The notes: generated by a model from the sequence alone, not told the origin. DNA of 16,167 bases from Candidatus Omnitrophota bacterium (GCA_023229385.1 JALNZI010000025.1:1-16167); one strand, 5' to 3'; shown: positions 1-5,477, numbered from the stretch's first letter. Program-made: numbers and translations.

Positions 1-197
1 CCTATTTTTTTAATTACATTTTGTTTTTTTAATGAGGATAAATGATAAGATAATCTTGGTAAAGAAATATTTAAATGAGTTGCAATCTTAGAAGGGTTTA
101 ATCCTTTTTTAAGTAAAGTTATTATATCAAGTTCAAAATTATTTTTAACTTCTTCAACTTGTGTTTTAACTTCTCTCACTTCTTTTTCCTCTTTCAT
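1..197 (-). CDS. Helix-turn-helix protein, partial (3' end outside window)
   Basis: The frame opens with ATG at 197 and stays open to base 1, giving 65 residues before the window edge. The first 20 residues are charged and probably helical (MKEEKEVREVK...). Residues about 24-65 read as a winged or plain helix-turn-helix: LLKKGLNPSKIATHL, then SLPRLSYHLSSLKKQNVIKK. This resembles the 'choose a site, then effector' pattern of ArsR/MarR-like regulators and of HTH parts of archaeal replication proteins. A TATA-like ATATTTAAATAG lies at 219-230, about 25 bases upstream, fitting a leaderless start. The gene is divergent from the plus-strand arm, which is a common position for a viral regulator. The C-terminal half is not visible, so a replication initiator cannot be excluded. 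Confidence 0.72.
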   Translation of the reverse strand, partial: MKEEKEVREVKTQVEEVKNNFELDIITLLKKGLNPSKIATHLNISLPRLSYHLSSLKKQNVIKKI

Positions 198-218
198 TAT
201 CAATTTAAAAATAAAAAC

Positions 219-230
219 TATTTAAATATT
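219..230 (-). promoter_or_regulatory. TATA-like box for the leftmost HTH gene
   Basis: Read on the minus strand the bases are ATATTTAAATAG. They lie about 22-33 bases before the ATG at 197, the spacing expected for an archaeal TATA box with a leaderless or near-leaderless transcript. Confidence 0.5.
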
Positions 231-390
231 AGTTGTAACTTAAAAAAAGTAAAATAGAAAGATTTAAGTAGTTTGTAGTGTTTAATAACTACGTTAGAAA
301 AGGAAGGTAGGGAACTTCATTTTAGAACAAAGAGTTAATGTTGTTCCCTTAACCAACCGACACCTTAATTTCTTATGGAACTTTCAAAAA

Positions 391-411
391 TTTCGCTATG
401 TTTAAAAAGTA
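391..411 (+). repeat. Promoter-proximal repeat, copy 1
   Basis: TTCGCTATGTTTAAAAAG at 392-409 is identical to bases 3897-3914 and differs by one base from 871-888. The TTTAAAAAG part lies 21-29 bases upstream of the ATG at 430, so here it could act as the TATA box. It also contains ATG TTT AAA AAG, which begins a nine-codon frame stopping two bases before that ATG. Confidence 0.6.
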
Positions 412-429
412 CGAATTATTAAATTAAGT

Positions 430-681
430 ATGTCACTTGGAGATAATATTTTAAAATTCTTAGGTTCTAAATGGTTTACATTAATTTTAGGATTAGCAAT
501 GGTTGTTGTTTTACCTTTTACATGGCATAATTTTAAAGTAGTTCAAGCAGCTGGACAATTAGTTAAATTTTGGTGGGTAGTAGCTGTTTTAATAATTAAT
601 GCAATTTCTATATTCTTTTGTGCATATAAGTTTCTTGGTTCTTTAAATAAAAAAGACCAACCAAAATCTGAAGAATGGTAA
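430..681 (+). CDS. Small two-helix membrane protein (83 aa)
   Basis: Not recognised. The 83-residue product has two hydrophobic segments, about 14-34 (WFTLILGLAMVVVLPFTW) and about 45-68 (VKFWWVVAVLIINAISIFF), joined by a short loop, and ends in a charged tail (KKDQPKSEEW). It is probably a hairpin in the host membrane with both ends on one side. It is the first gene of the plus-strand arm. Its stop codon overlaps the start of the next gene (ATGGTAA at 675-681), so the two are probably translated together. Start choice is supported by the TATA-like repeat 21-29 bases upstream. It could be a small virion membrane protein or a host-membrane effector; nothing in the sequence decides this. Confidence 0.7.
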   Translation: MSLGDNILKFLGSKWFTLILGLAMVVVLPFTWHNFKVVQAAGQLVKFWWVVAVLIINAISIFFCAYKFLGSLNKKDQPKSEEW

Positions 682-860
682 AGTTTTCTGAAATTATTGA
701 TTATTTAATTTGTACTCAATTAGTTGTTAGTATTCTCTTATTTAAATTTGCTCATAATAAGTATGAAGGAATTATAGTTTATTTTGGAATTATTATATTT
801 ATTTCTTATTGGCTTCTAAAAACAATTTTTAATAAAAAGTATAAAGAAATGTTGAGTTAA
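675..860 (+). CDS. Small two-helix membrane protein (61 aa)
   Basis: Not recognised. The 61-residue product has two hydrophobic stretches, about 8-25 (DYLICTQLVVSILLFKF) and about 32-51 (GIIVYFGIIIFISYWLL), and a lysine-rich C-terminus that should stay in the cytoplasm. Its ATG overlaps the last codons of the preceding gene by seven bases, which makes translational coupling likely and supports the start. The two adjacent tiny hairpin proteins may work as a pair. About 70 bases separate it from the next gene, and that gap holds copy 2 of the promoter-proximal repeat, so the next gene probably starts a new transcript. Confidence 0.6.
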   Translation: MVKFSEIIDYLICTQLVVSILLFKFAHNKYEGIIVYFGIIIFISYWLLKTIFNKKYKEMLS

Positions 861-869
861 ATATTTTCT

Positions 870-890
870 AATCGCTATGTTTAAAAAGAA
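870..890 (+). repeat. Promoter-proximal repeat, copy 2
   Basis: ATCGCTATGTTTAAAAAG at 871-888 differs from copies 1 and 3 only in its first base. The ATG at 929 lies 41-49 bases past the TTTAAAAAG part, and a separate TATA-like ACTATATAAG sits nearer at 895-904. Here the repeat may therefore be an operator rather than the TATA box. Confidence 0.55.
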
Positions 891-894
891 ATAA

Positions 895-904
895 TACTAT
901 ATAA
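895..904 (+). promoter_or_regulatory. TATA-like box for the gene at 929
   Basis: ACTATATAAG lies 25-34 bases upstream of the ATG at 929, the normal spacing for an archaeal leaderless start. Confidence 0.45.
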
Positions 905-928
905 GTTAACTCTCTACCTACAAAAAAG

Positions 929-1513
929 ATGGCTAATTATTACGATAACAATAAAATTACTTATCCCCAACTTATTATGGAACAGATTAAGATTATACAA
1001 AATATTAATTCTAAAGAGTTAAGAGATGGACAAAAGATTGTAAAGAATATGATTGGGGAACAAACTATTGAAGGAGAAGATACTAGGTATAGTTTCTTAC
1101 AAAGTGTTGATGTATTGGGTTCTTTGTTATATCCATACTTTCCTAAATTAAGTAAAGATGAAAAGATAGAAAATGTAGCAACTAATTTTTATTACTTTTG
1201 TAATCTATATGATATGGAATTATCTGAAGCATTAAAAGATAAAGACTTTGAAAAACTTGTTAGTGAAAATTTTAATCTAGATATAAAGAAAGATATTAAA
1301 AAAGAAATTGAATCTAAAAAATTAACAAATGAAATAAATATTTTTTTATTAAATTTTAAAGTTAAAGAAGCTAGAAAGACATTTAGAGAATTAATTAAAT
1401 TATTTAAAGATAATGATTTCTTAAATGGAGATACATTTGGCGATACTCCAGATGTAGTAGATAGCAATAGTATGGATGCTATAGAAGATTTAGAAGAGGA
1501 AGAAGATGAATAA
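929..1513 (+). CDS. Acidic, mostly helical protein upstream of the ATPase (194 aa)
   Basis: Not recognised as a known family. The 194-residue product is soluble, predicted mostly helical and rich in Lys, Glu and Asp, and ends in a strongly acidic tail (last ~16 residues, including DLEEEEDE). The central part, about 54-160, looks like a compact helical domain with aromatic residues (LYPYF, FYYFCNLYDMEL). Its final codons overlap the start of the P-loop ATPase gene by eight bases (ATG at 1506, TAA at 1511-1513), so the two are surely co-translated and may form a complex. It loosely resembles in size and helical layout the protein at 2565-3059 on the other side of the ATPase, but I see no reliable alignment. 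A role as ATPase partner, adaptor or DNA mimic is only a guess. Confidence 0.75.
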   Translation: MANYYDNNKITYPQLIMEQIKIIQNINSKELRDGQKIVKNMIGEQTIEGEDTRYSFLQSVDVLGSLLYPYFPKLSKDEKIENVATNFYYFCNLYDMELSEALKDKDFEKLVSENFNLDIKKDIKKEIESKKLTNEINIFLLNFKVKEARKTFRELIKLFKDNDFLNGDTFGDTPDVVDSNSMDAIEDLEEEEDE

Positions 1514-2435
1514 GCCCCCAAGAGTTATATACAAAGGAAAACCAAAAAAAAATAGTTGGTGTAGATGGTCTGTATTTAGAGTTAAGAGAAGAAATAATTC
1601 TGTTAATTTAAGATTTACTGGTGGAACTGGAGAAGGTAAATCATGGTCTGCTTTATCTTTTTGTGAAATATGTGCTAGAATGTTAGGAAAGAAATTTGGA
1701 GAAAAAAATATTTATTTTTCAATTAAGAATGTAATAGATGATGTAGCAGAAAATGAACCCCCACCTGGAACTATTTTTTTTATAGATGAACAACAAGTAG
1801 AAGCTAGTTCTAAAAATCATCAATCTAAAAGAGCAGAAGCTTATTCTATTTTCTTTTCAACTGTTCGTTCAAATAGATACATTATAGTTACAACTTTACC
1901 TTTTTCTGATATGGAATTAAAAAGACTTAGAAGATTTTATCATGTTGAAATTGAATGTCATGGAGCAAATCTTAATACAAACACAGTTCGTTCTACACCT
2001 AGATTTGTAGAGTATTCAAGAACTAAGAAAGATAAAGAATATAGAAAGAGATTAATAATTACTTTTAAAGATGAAGATACTGGAATTACTAAATCTAGAA
2101 AATTATCTTATTGGGATATACCTAGACCTAGTCAAGATATTATAGATATATTTGAAAGATTAAAAGCAGAATTTAAAAGAAAGTTATATAAAAGAATATC
2201 AAAAGAATTATCTAAAGAAGATGGAGAAGATGAAGAACCACAAGTTAAAGTAGAACAAGCTGTAGTAGATACTTTATCTGATTACCAAAAAGCAATCTAT
2301 GAATTAATGAGTAAAGGAATAAAGAAGACAAAAGACTTAGATAGAGAACTCAAAGCTATGAATTTCTATTCTGATTATGGGAAAGTTTCAAGAAACAAGA
2401 AATCTATGAGGAAAAAGGGGGTAATATTCATTTAG
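1506..2435 (+). CDS. Zot/FtsK-like P-loop ATPase with C-terminal helix-turn-helix
   Basis: This is a 309-residue P-loop NTPase. The Walker A motif GGTGEGKS lies at residues 39-46. The Walker B motif GTIFFIDEQQ lies at about 88-97, with D94 and E95 as the metal/catalytic pair. A polar strand RSNRYIIVTTLPF (about 121-133) would serve as sensor. The order 'GEGKSWSAL ... IxFxxxNVIDD ... FFIDE ... STxRxNRYIIVTTLP' matches the archaeal-element ATPase group related to Zot of filamentous phages, used for morphogenesis or DNA packaging/export. No membrane segment is visible, unlike classical Zot/pI. Residues about 257-309 look like a winged helix (YQKAIYELMSKGIKKTKDL), suggesting direct DNA contact. 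It overlaps the preceding gene by eight bases. It most likely pumps DNA into, or extrudes, the virion; a plasmid transfer role is the alternative. Confidence 0.82.
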   Translation: MNKPPRVIYKGKPKKNSWCRWSVFRVKRRNNSVNLRFTGGTGEGKSWSALSFCEICARMLGKKFGEKNIYFSIKNVIDDVAENEPPPGTIFFIDEQQVEASSKNHQSKRAEAYSIFFSTVRSNRYIIVTTLPFSDMELKRLRRFYHVEIECHGANLNTNTVRSTPRFVEYSRTKKDKEYRKRLIITFKDEDTGITKSRKLSYWDIPRPSQDIIDIFERLKAEFKRKLYKRISKELSKEDGEDEEPQVKVEQAVVDTLSDYQKAIYELMSKGIKKTKDLDRELKAMNFYSDYGKVSRNKKSMRKKGVIFI

Positions 2436-2564
2436 TAGTGTAGTTTGTAGGTTATATATACATAGTCTAATACACTATTTATTAATTTAATTTGTTAGAA
2501 GTGTATTTTGTAGAGAAAAAATCCAACAACTAACTTAAAAAATATCATAAATGAATAATAAAAA
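2436..2564. other. Intergenic region with inverted and direct repeats
   Basis: This 129-base gap contains an inverted repeat TAGTGTA (2436-2442) / TACACTA (2471-2477) with 28 bases between. It also has two near-copies of a 13-mer, GTGTAGTTTGTAG (2438-2450) and GTGTATTTTGTAG (2501-2513); the core TAGTTTGTAG recurs at 269-278. A TATATATA run lies at 2453-2460, and TTAAAAAATATC at 2535-2546 lies at promoter distance from the ATG at 2565. It may be an operator or a recombination/replication site; the gene two downstream encodes a serine recombinase. Confidence 0.4.
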
Positions 2565-3059
2565 ATGAGTGAACAAGTAAAAAAAATAAAAGAAGAACCG
2601 ATTGAACAAGAAGGAACAGCAACCCATAGTGGTTGGATGCAGTTCTATAGTGCTTACTCTAAATATAGGGATGAATGTATAAGACTTGGAAAGAATGTTT
2701 TAGGTAATGATATTAATCTTTCAATAGTTTCTTTGTCCGAATATCACTCAGCTCTTTATTCTATGGCTCAACAAGTGTTTAGTTTTTATACTGAATCTAC
2801 TGAAGAAGAATTAACTAATTTATGGTTAGACTTGGGGGAAAAGGTTGAAGATTTTTTATCTAAAATAAGAGATAGAGATTTTAGAAATCAAATGAATATA
2901 GAAGGGCAAACAACTATTGATAGAGAATTAAAAGTTGCATTACTTAAATACTTTAATAAAGTAGATAGGATGGCAGCTGAAGCTGGTTTACAAGTAGGTA
3001 AAGAAAATAAAGGAGATATAGAACCTAAGAAAGGATTAATAGGTTTTGGTACAAAATGA
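2565..3059 (+). CDS. Helical soluble protein co-translated with the recombinase (164 aa)
   Basis: Not recognised. The 164-residue product has a charged, disordered-looking N-terminus (1-18), then a predominantly helical domain, about 24-140, containing HSGWMQFYSAYSKYRDECI and SEYHSALYSMAQQVFSFY, and a glycine/lysine-rich tail (EPKKGLIGFGTK). It has no membrane segment or signal peptide. The start at 2565 is favoured because the earlier ATG at 2551 runs into a stop after five codons, and TTAAAAAATATC at 2535-2546 provides a TATA-like element. Its stop codon overlaps the recombinase start as ATGA at 3056-3059, so the two are translated together. It could be a DNA-binding accessory protein that supplies what the recombinase lacks, but no HTH is evident. 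Confidence 0.72.
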   Translation: MSEQVKKIKEEPIEQEGTATHSGWMQFYSAYSKYRDECIRLGKNVLGNDINLSIVSLSEYHSALYSMAQQVFSFYTESTEEELTNLWLDLGEKVEDFLSKIRDRDFRNQMNIEGQTTIDRELKVALLKYFNKVDRMAAEAGLQVGKENKGDIEPKKGLIGFGTK

Positions 3060-3526
3060 AAGTAGCTATATATTGTAGAACAAGTAAAACAGAACAGAAC
3101 CCAGAAAATCAAAAATTAGAATTAGAACATTTTGCAAAAGCCATGAATTATAATTATTCTATATTTGAAGAACAAGAATCTACAAGAAAGACAAGACCAA
3201 TAAAAAATAATCTATTTCAAGAAGCTTTACAGAAAAAATGGGATTTAATATTGGTATGGAAATTAGATAGATGGGCTAGAAGTATGCAAGAATTAATTAA
3301 TGATTTAGAACTTCTTAGACAAAATAATGTTCAATTTAGAACTCTAAAAGAAAACTTATGCTTAGATAATAATCCAACAAATAATTTAATGATAAATATA
3401 CTTTCTTCATTTGCCCAATTTGAAAGAGATATAATAAGAGAAAGAACTATGGCTGGATTAGATAGAGCAAGAACCGAAGGAAAGAAGCTTGGAAGACCAT
3501 TTAAAAAATCCCCCCCTGTTAATTAA
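3056..3526 (+). CDS. Serine recombinase, resolvase-type catalytic domain without the usual HTH
   Basis: The product belongs to the small serine recombinases (resolvase/invertase). The start IYCRTSKTEQNPENQ places the nucleophile at S10 next to R8. The KLDRWARS block supplies D71, R72, R75 and S76, and the long E-helix SFAQFERDIIRERTMAGLDRA (about 118-137) leads to GKKLGRP. These proteins cut both strands through a phosphoserine link and exchange ends. The family usually has 180-200 residues with about 40 after GRP forming a Hin-type HTH; here only nine residues (FKKSPPVN and stop context) follow, so DNA recognition must be weak, come from a partner, or have been lost. Neither alternative frame across the C7 run at 3510-3516 restores an HTH. 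It is coupled to the preceding gene. Likely roles are dimer resolution, inversion or integration. Confidence 0.9.
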   Translation: MKVAIYCRTSKTEQNPENQKLELEHFAKAMNYNYSIFEEQESTRKTRPIKNNLFQEALQKKWDLILVWKLDRWARSMQELINDLELLRQNNVQFRTLKENLCLDNNPTNNLMINILSSFAQFERDIIRERTMAGLDRARTEGKKLGRPFKKSPPVN

Positions 3527-3583
3527 TAATTTTATATAGGACAATTTTTCAATATTTGACTTTTCAATAAACGACCGATTAAT

Positions 3584-3844
3584 TCAATTTTCAAAATCTT
3601 TCCTTTCTTCAACCCAATTTCCATCTTTAATAAAAAGTGTTTCATAGAATTTTTCATTTATGAATACTTGAATAAAAGGATTATCTTGAAATCCCATTAT
3701 ATGAAATTCAATAATTTTCTTTTTAGTTGGCTTTCTTTTTATCTTAATTGTTTCTAAATTTTTAATTCCTTTAATAACTTCTATTGATTCACTCTTCATA
3801 TCTTCTATACATTTAATCATACTTTTACTTAATCTTATTTTCAT
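3584..3844 (-). CDS. Small basic soluble protein of unknown function (86 aa)
   Basis: Not recognised. The 86-residue product begins with a probable helix (MKIRLSKSMIKCIEDMKSESIEVIKGIKNL) followed by alternating charged and hydrophobic stretches that look like beta strands (KKKIIEFHIMG, PFIQVFINEKFYETLFIKDGNWVEE). A helix plus antiparallel strands in this size range could be a small DNA-binding or toxin/antitoxin-like fold, but no motif proves it. It is the only minus-strand gene inside the plus-strand arm and is convergent with the recombinase. A TATA-like element about 29-36 bases upstream, itself a diverged inverted copy of the promoter-proximal repeat, supports both the gene and its start. 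The divergent arrangement with the next operon is typical of a local regulator; that is inference. Confidence 0.6.
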   Translation of the reverse strand: MKIRLSKSMIKCIEDMKSESIEVIKGIKNLETIKIKRKPTKKKIIEFHIMGFQDNPFIQVFINEKFYETLFIKDGNWVEERKDFEN

Positions 3845-3869
3845 CTTCTTTTTAATTATTAAGAATATC

Positions 3870-3890
3870 TTATTTTTAAATATAGTGAAA
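3870..3890 (-). repeat. Promoter-proximal repeat, diverged inverted copy
   Basis: Read on the minus strand the 21 bases match copy 1 (391-411) at 17 positions: TTTC, CTAT and TTTAAAAA are shared, and the ATG of the other copies becomes ATA. The TTTAAAAA part lies about 29-36 bases upstream of the ATG at 3844, fitting a TATA box. Confidence 0.5.
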
Positions 3891-3895
3891 GTATA

Positions 3896-3916
3896 ATTCG
3901 CTATGTTTAAAAAGAA
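3896..3916 (+). repeat. Promoter-proximal repeat, copy 3
   Basis: TTCGCTATGTTTAAAAAG at 3897-3914 is identical over 18 bases to copy 1 at 392-409. It stands just upstream of the diadenylate cyclase operon. Its internal ATG (3903) is in frame with the following gene, so it could also be taken as an alternative start (MFKKNDY...). Confidence 0.6.
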
Positions 3917-3950
3917 TGATTATTTAATTAATTTATACTTTGGGGTGAAT

Positions 3951-4406
3951 ATGAATATACAAAAACCATTTAGAGTTTCTTTAAAATTAAAAGAAGGTAA
4001 ATCTCCTCATATTTATTTAACTCAATTAAAAGTATTAATGGAAGAAGATACTTCACTTCATCCAATGATGTATAAAACACTTCAATTACTTAAGAAAACA
4101 AGAACTCCTTTTATTATGTTAGCTACACTTAGAGAGATAGTTATTGACCCATTAAATTTTAGACATTTTGATAGAAGTGCAGAACCAAGAGGGGATTGGG
4201 TTTGTACTCTCTGGAGTAAAGAAGAAATTAAAGAACATAAACAAGATGCTGAAGGACATATCAAAGCTATGTTTAAAATGTTTGAAGCTTTAGGTTATGA
4301 ATTTTATGATTCAAAAGAATGTTCACAAGAATATATTAGAATGTTAGAAGATTTAACTTCTAAACAAATTGAAAATCAAATGTTACAAAGAGAGGGAATG
4401 GAATGA
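3951..4406 (+). CDS. Soluble protein of unknown function, first gene of the cyclase operon (151 aa)
   Basis: Not recognised. I start the gene at ATG 3951 because GGGGTGA at 3942-3948 is a good archaeal ribosome binding site. The upstream in-frame ATG at 3903 lies inside a repeated promoter-like element and would add 16 residues. The product (MNIQKPFRVSLKLKEGKSP...) has about 151 residues. It begins with a short beta-like stretch, then helices containing YLTQLKVLMEED and HPMMYKTLQLLKK, a central block FRHFDRSAEPRGDWVCTLWSKEEI with many aromatic and charged residues, and a C-terminal amphipathic helix. It has no membrane segment. Its stop overlaps the next start (ATGA at 4403-4406), so it is part of one translation unit leading to the DAC-domain gene. 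A regulator or adaptor role is possible but unproven. Confidence 0.7.
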   Translation: MNIQKPFRVSLKLKEGKSPHIYLTQLKVLMEEDTSLHPMMYKTLQLLKKTRTPFIMLATLREIVIDPLNFRHFDRSAEPRGDWVCTLWSKEEIKEHKQDAEGHIKAMFKMFEALGYEFYDSKECSQEYIRMLEDLTSKQIENQMLQREGME

Positions 4407-4576
4407 AAAATAAAAGAAAAATAAATTTAGGTGGTATAATAATGATACTGATAGGATTAGTATTTTTGGTTGTTCCTTTCTATTATGTAAAAGATACATT
4501 AACTATAGAAAGAGTAATTTCATTTATTGCAGGTTTAATTTTATATGGTGGAGGATGGAGGATATTAAAAGATTAA
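4403..4576 (+). CDS. Tiny two-helix membrane protein (57 aa)
   Basis: Not recognised. The ATG at 4403 overlaps the preceding stop as ATGA and the frame ends with TAA at 4574-4576, giving 57 residues. After a basic start (MKNKRKINLGG) there is one hydrophobic helix, about 10-27 (GIIMILIGLVFLVVPFYY), a polar turn (VKDTLTIER) and a second helix, about 38-50 (VISFIAGLILYGGGW). The positive-inside rule places the N-terminus in the cytoplasm. It is separated by one base from the next small membrane gene. Overlapping starts and stops through 4915 make it very likely that this and its neighbours are real and act with the cyclase at the membrane. Confidence 0.65.
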   Translation: MKNKRKINLGGIIMILIGLVFLVVPFYYVKDTLTIERVISFIAGLILYGGGWRILKD

Positions 4577-4577
4577 A

Positions 4578-4769
4578 ATGAAATCCGATACTTGTGATTT
4601 AATATTTATGACTTCCAATGCTTTAAGTTGGATAACAATGTTAATTGGATGTATAATTGTAAACGATGATATAATTCTTGGAGGATTTATAGCATTTGCT
4701 ATAAGTTTTACATTTTGGATAATGTGGCATTTAATAAAATTTTCAAATGAAGACAGGAGAAAAAAATGA
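4578..4769 (+). CDS. Tiny two-helix membrane protein (63 aa)
   Basis: Not recognised. The 63-residue product has two hydrophobic segments, about 12-28 (SNALSWITMLIGCIIV) and about 33-54 (ILGGFIAFAISFTFWIMWHLI), separated by a short acidic loop (NDD), and ends with a charged tail (KFSNEDRRKK) that should be cytoplasmic. Two cysteines (C6, C25) are present. It starts one base after the previous stop and overlaps the next gene by ATGA at 4766-4769, so it lies in the middle of a coupled string of three miniature membrane proteins immediately before the DAC-domain gene. It may be a subunit of a membrane complex or a phage-type membrane effector; the sequence does not say which. Confidence 0.68.
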   Translation: MKSDTCDLIFMTSNALSWITMLIGCIIVNDDIILGGFIAFAISFTFWIMWHLIKFSNEDRRKK

Positions 4770-4915
4770 AAACATGGATAATAGTAATTGGAATAATCTT
4801 AATAATTTTTGGATTTTATCCACCATTCCATCTAATGAGTATAGTAATAGGTTTAATAGTTGCTATTGTAGGTATGATAATTAAAAATAAAAAAAAAGAA
4901 TATGGAAAAGCTTAA
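4766..4915 (+). CDS. Tiny two-helix membrane protein (49 aa)
   Basis: Not recognised. ATG at 4766 overlaps the previous stop (ATGA) and TAA falls at 4913-4915, giving 49 residues. Nearly the whole chain is hydrophobic: helix one about 4-18 (WIIVIGIILIIFGFY), a Pro-Pro turn (PPFH), helix two about 23-39 (LMSIVIGLIVAIVGMII), then a basic tail KNKKKEYGKA. Its last 14 bases overlap the start of the DAC-domain gene (ATG 4902), the tightest coupling in the operon, so it is probably made in a fixed ratio with the cyclase. It resembles a minimal membrane anchor or small regulatory membrane peptide. Confidence 0.62.
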   Translation: MKTWIIVIGIILIIFGFYPPFHLMSIVIGLIVAIVGMIIKNKKKEYGKA

Positions 4916-5477
4916 TGAAGTAATTTTAGAAGTAGGAATAAAGGTAGCAAGAAGAGGAGAAGGCGGTTTAGTTATAGTTGGTAATTGTAAATATAAACCA
5001 TTAGTAAAACAAGATGTTAAACCTTTTAATGTTATAGATAATCCAAAACTTTTAGAATCATTAATTTTAATGGATGGAGCAGTCGTTTTAAATTCTTCAG
5101 GAATTTTAGAAGTTTATGGAGCAAAGATTAATTCAAATAATATTTTACCTAATTTTGGAACAAGGCATTCTGCTGCAATTAGTGCTTCAATGAATAAAGG
5201 AACAACTGCGTATATTATAAGTCAAGAGGATAAAAAGGTTAAAGTTTTTTATAGTGGAAAATTAATTTTACAAATAGATTCTTTAGAAAAAGGAATTGAA
5301 AAAAAAGTAAGTGAAATAAGTAAATTATTCGAAAGCATGGGTTTTGGAACTTTGGGATTTTTAGGAGCAAGTGTTTTAGTTCCTACACTTGGGATTGCTT
5401 TAATTCCAGGAGTTATAGTTTTTGGTGGAGTTCATTATATAATAAATCAAATTAAAAATTTTGAGAGAGGTAAATAA
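4902..5477 (+). CDS. Diadenylate cyclase (DAC/DisA_N) domain protein with C-terminal membrane segment
   Basis: The first ~127 of 191 residues match the DAC fold that condenses two ATP into c-di-AMP. The block VGIKVARRGEGGLVIVG (11-27) corresponds to the 'AI..MA.RRIGALIVIE' region. The DGA motif is D58-G59-A60 in LILMDGAVVLN. The GTRH motif is G86-H89 in FGTRHSAAISAS, followed by the expected strands TTAYIISQEDKKVKVFYSGKLI. In most DACs the motif reads RHR; here the third residue is Ser (S90), so activity is likely but not certain. Residues about 145-185 (FGTLGFLGASVLVPTLGIALIPG...) form a hydrophobic hairpin that would tether the enzyme. Bacterial CdaA instead has N-terminal helices, and archaeal DacZ is soluble. 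The gene overlaps the upstream mini-membrane gene by 14 bases. c-di-AMP controls K+ and osmotic balance in bacteria and in Haloferax. Confidence 0.85.
   Translation: MEKLNEVILEVGIKVARRGEGGLVIVGNCKYKPLVKQDVKPFNVIDNPKLLESLILMDGAVVLNSSGILEVYGAKINSNNILPNFGTRHSAAISASMNKGTTAYIISQEDKKVKVFYSGKLILQIDSLEKGIEKKVSEISKLFESMGFGTLGFLGASVLVPTLGIALIPGVIVFGGVHYIINQIKNFERGK

Larger units (their letters stand above)
198..429. other. Intergenic region with nested inverted repeats; possible ncRNA, leader or origin
   Basis: This 232-base gap between divergent genes carries no convincing gene. One inverted repeat is GTAGTT (268-273) with AACTAC (287-292). A larger potential hairpin pairs GG 302-303 with CC 357-358, GGT 306-308 with ACC 352-354, AGGGAAC 309-315 with GTTCCCT 343-349, and AACA 326-329 with TGTT 339-342. 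The stretch 291-365 is clearly richer in G and C than its surroundings, as structured RNAs tend to be in AT-rich archaea. A TATA-like GATTTAAGTAG at 261-271 could start a transcript near 290. Candidates are a non-coding RNA, the 5' leader of the next gene, or a replication/recombination site. The hairpin is seen; the function is inference. Confidence 0.4.

Noticed and set aside
283..370. tRNA-like stretch on the minus strand (GGTGTCGGTTGGTTAAGGG...)
   Set aside because: It has D-arm-like GGTTGGT but no T-loop GTTCRA, and the acceptor stem does not pair; the long inverted repeat explains the structure better.
1192..1521. Minus-strand open frame of 109 codons, Ser-rich
   Set aside because: It is the reverse of the acidic Glu/Asp-rich coding region of the gene at 929-1513.
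3503..3520. A6 and C7 runs at the end of the recombinase as a programmed frameshift site
   Set aside because: Neither alternative frame extends into a DNA-binding domain; both stop within about ten codons.
3546..3569. TTTTCAATA direct repeat (3546-3554 and 3561-3569) after the recombinase gene
   Set aside because: It is short and AT-rich, and likely to arise by chance in this composition; no pairing or further copies seen.
3903..3950. Upstream ATG 3903 as start of the 151-residue protein
   Set aside because: It lies inside the repeated promoter-like element, while ATG 3951 has a good GGGGTGA ribosome binding site; kept only as an alternative.
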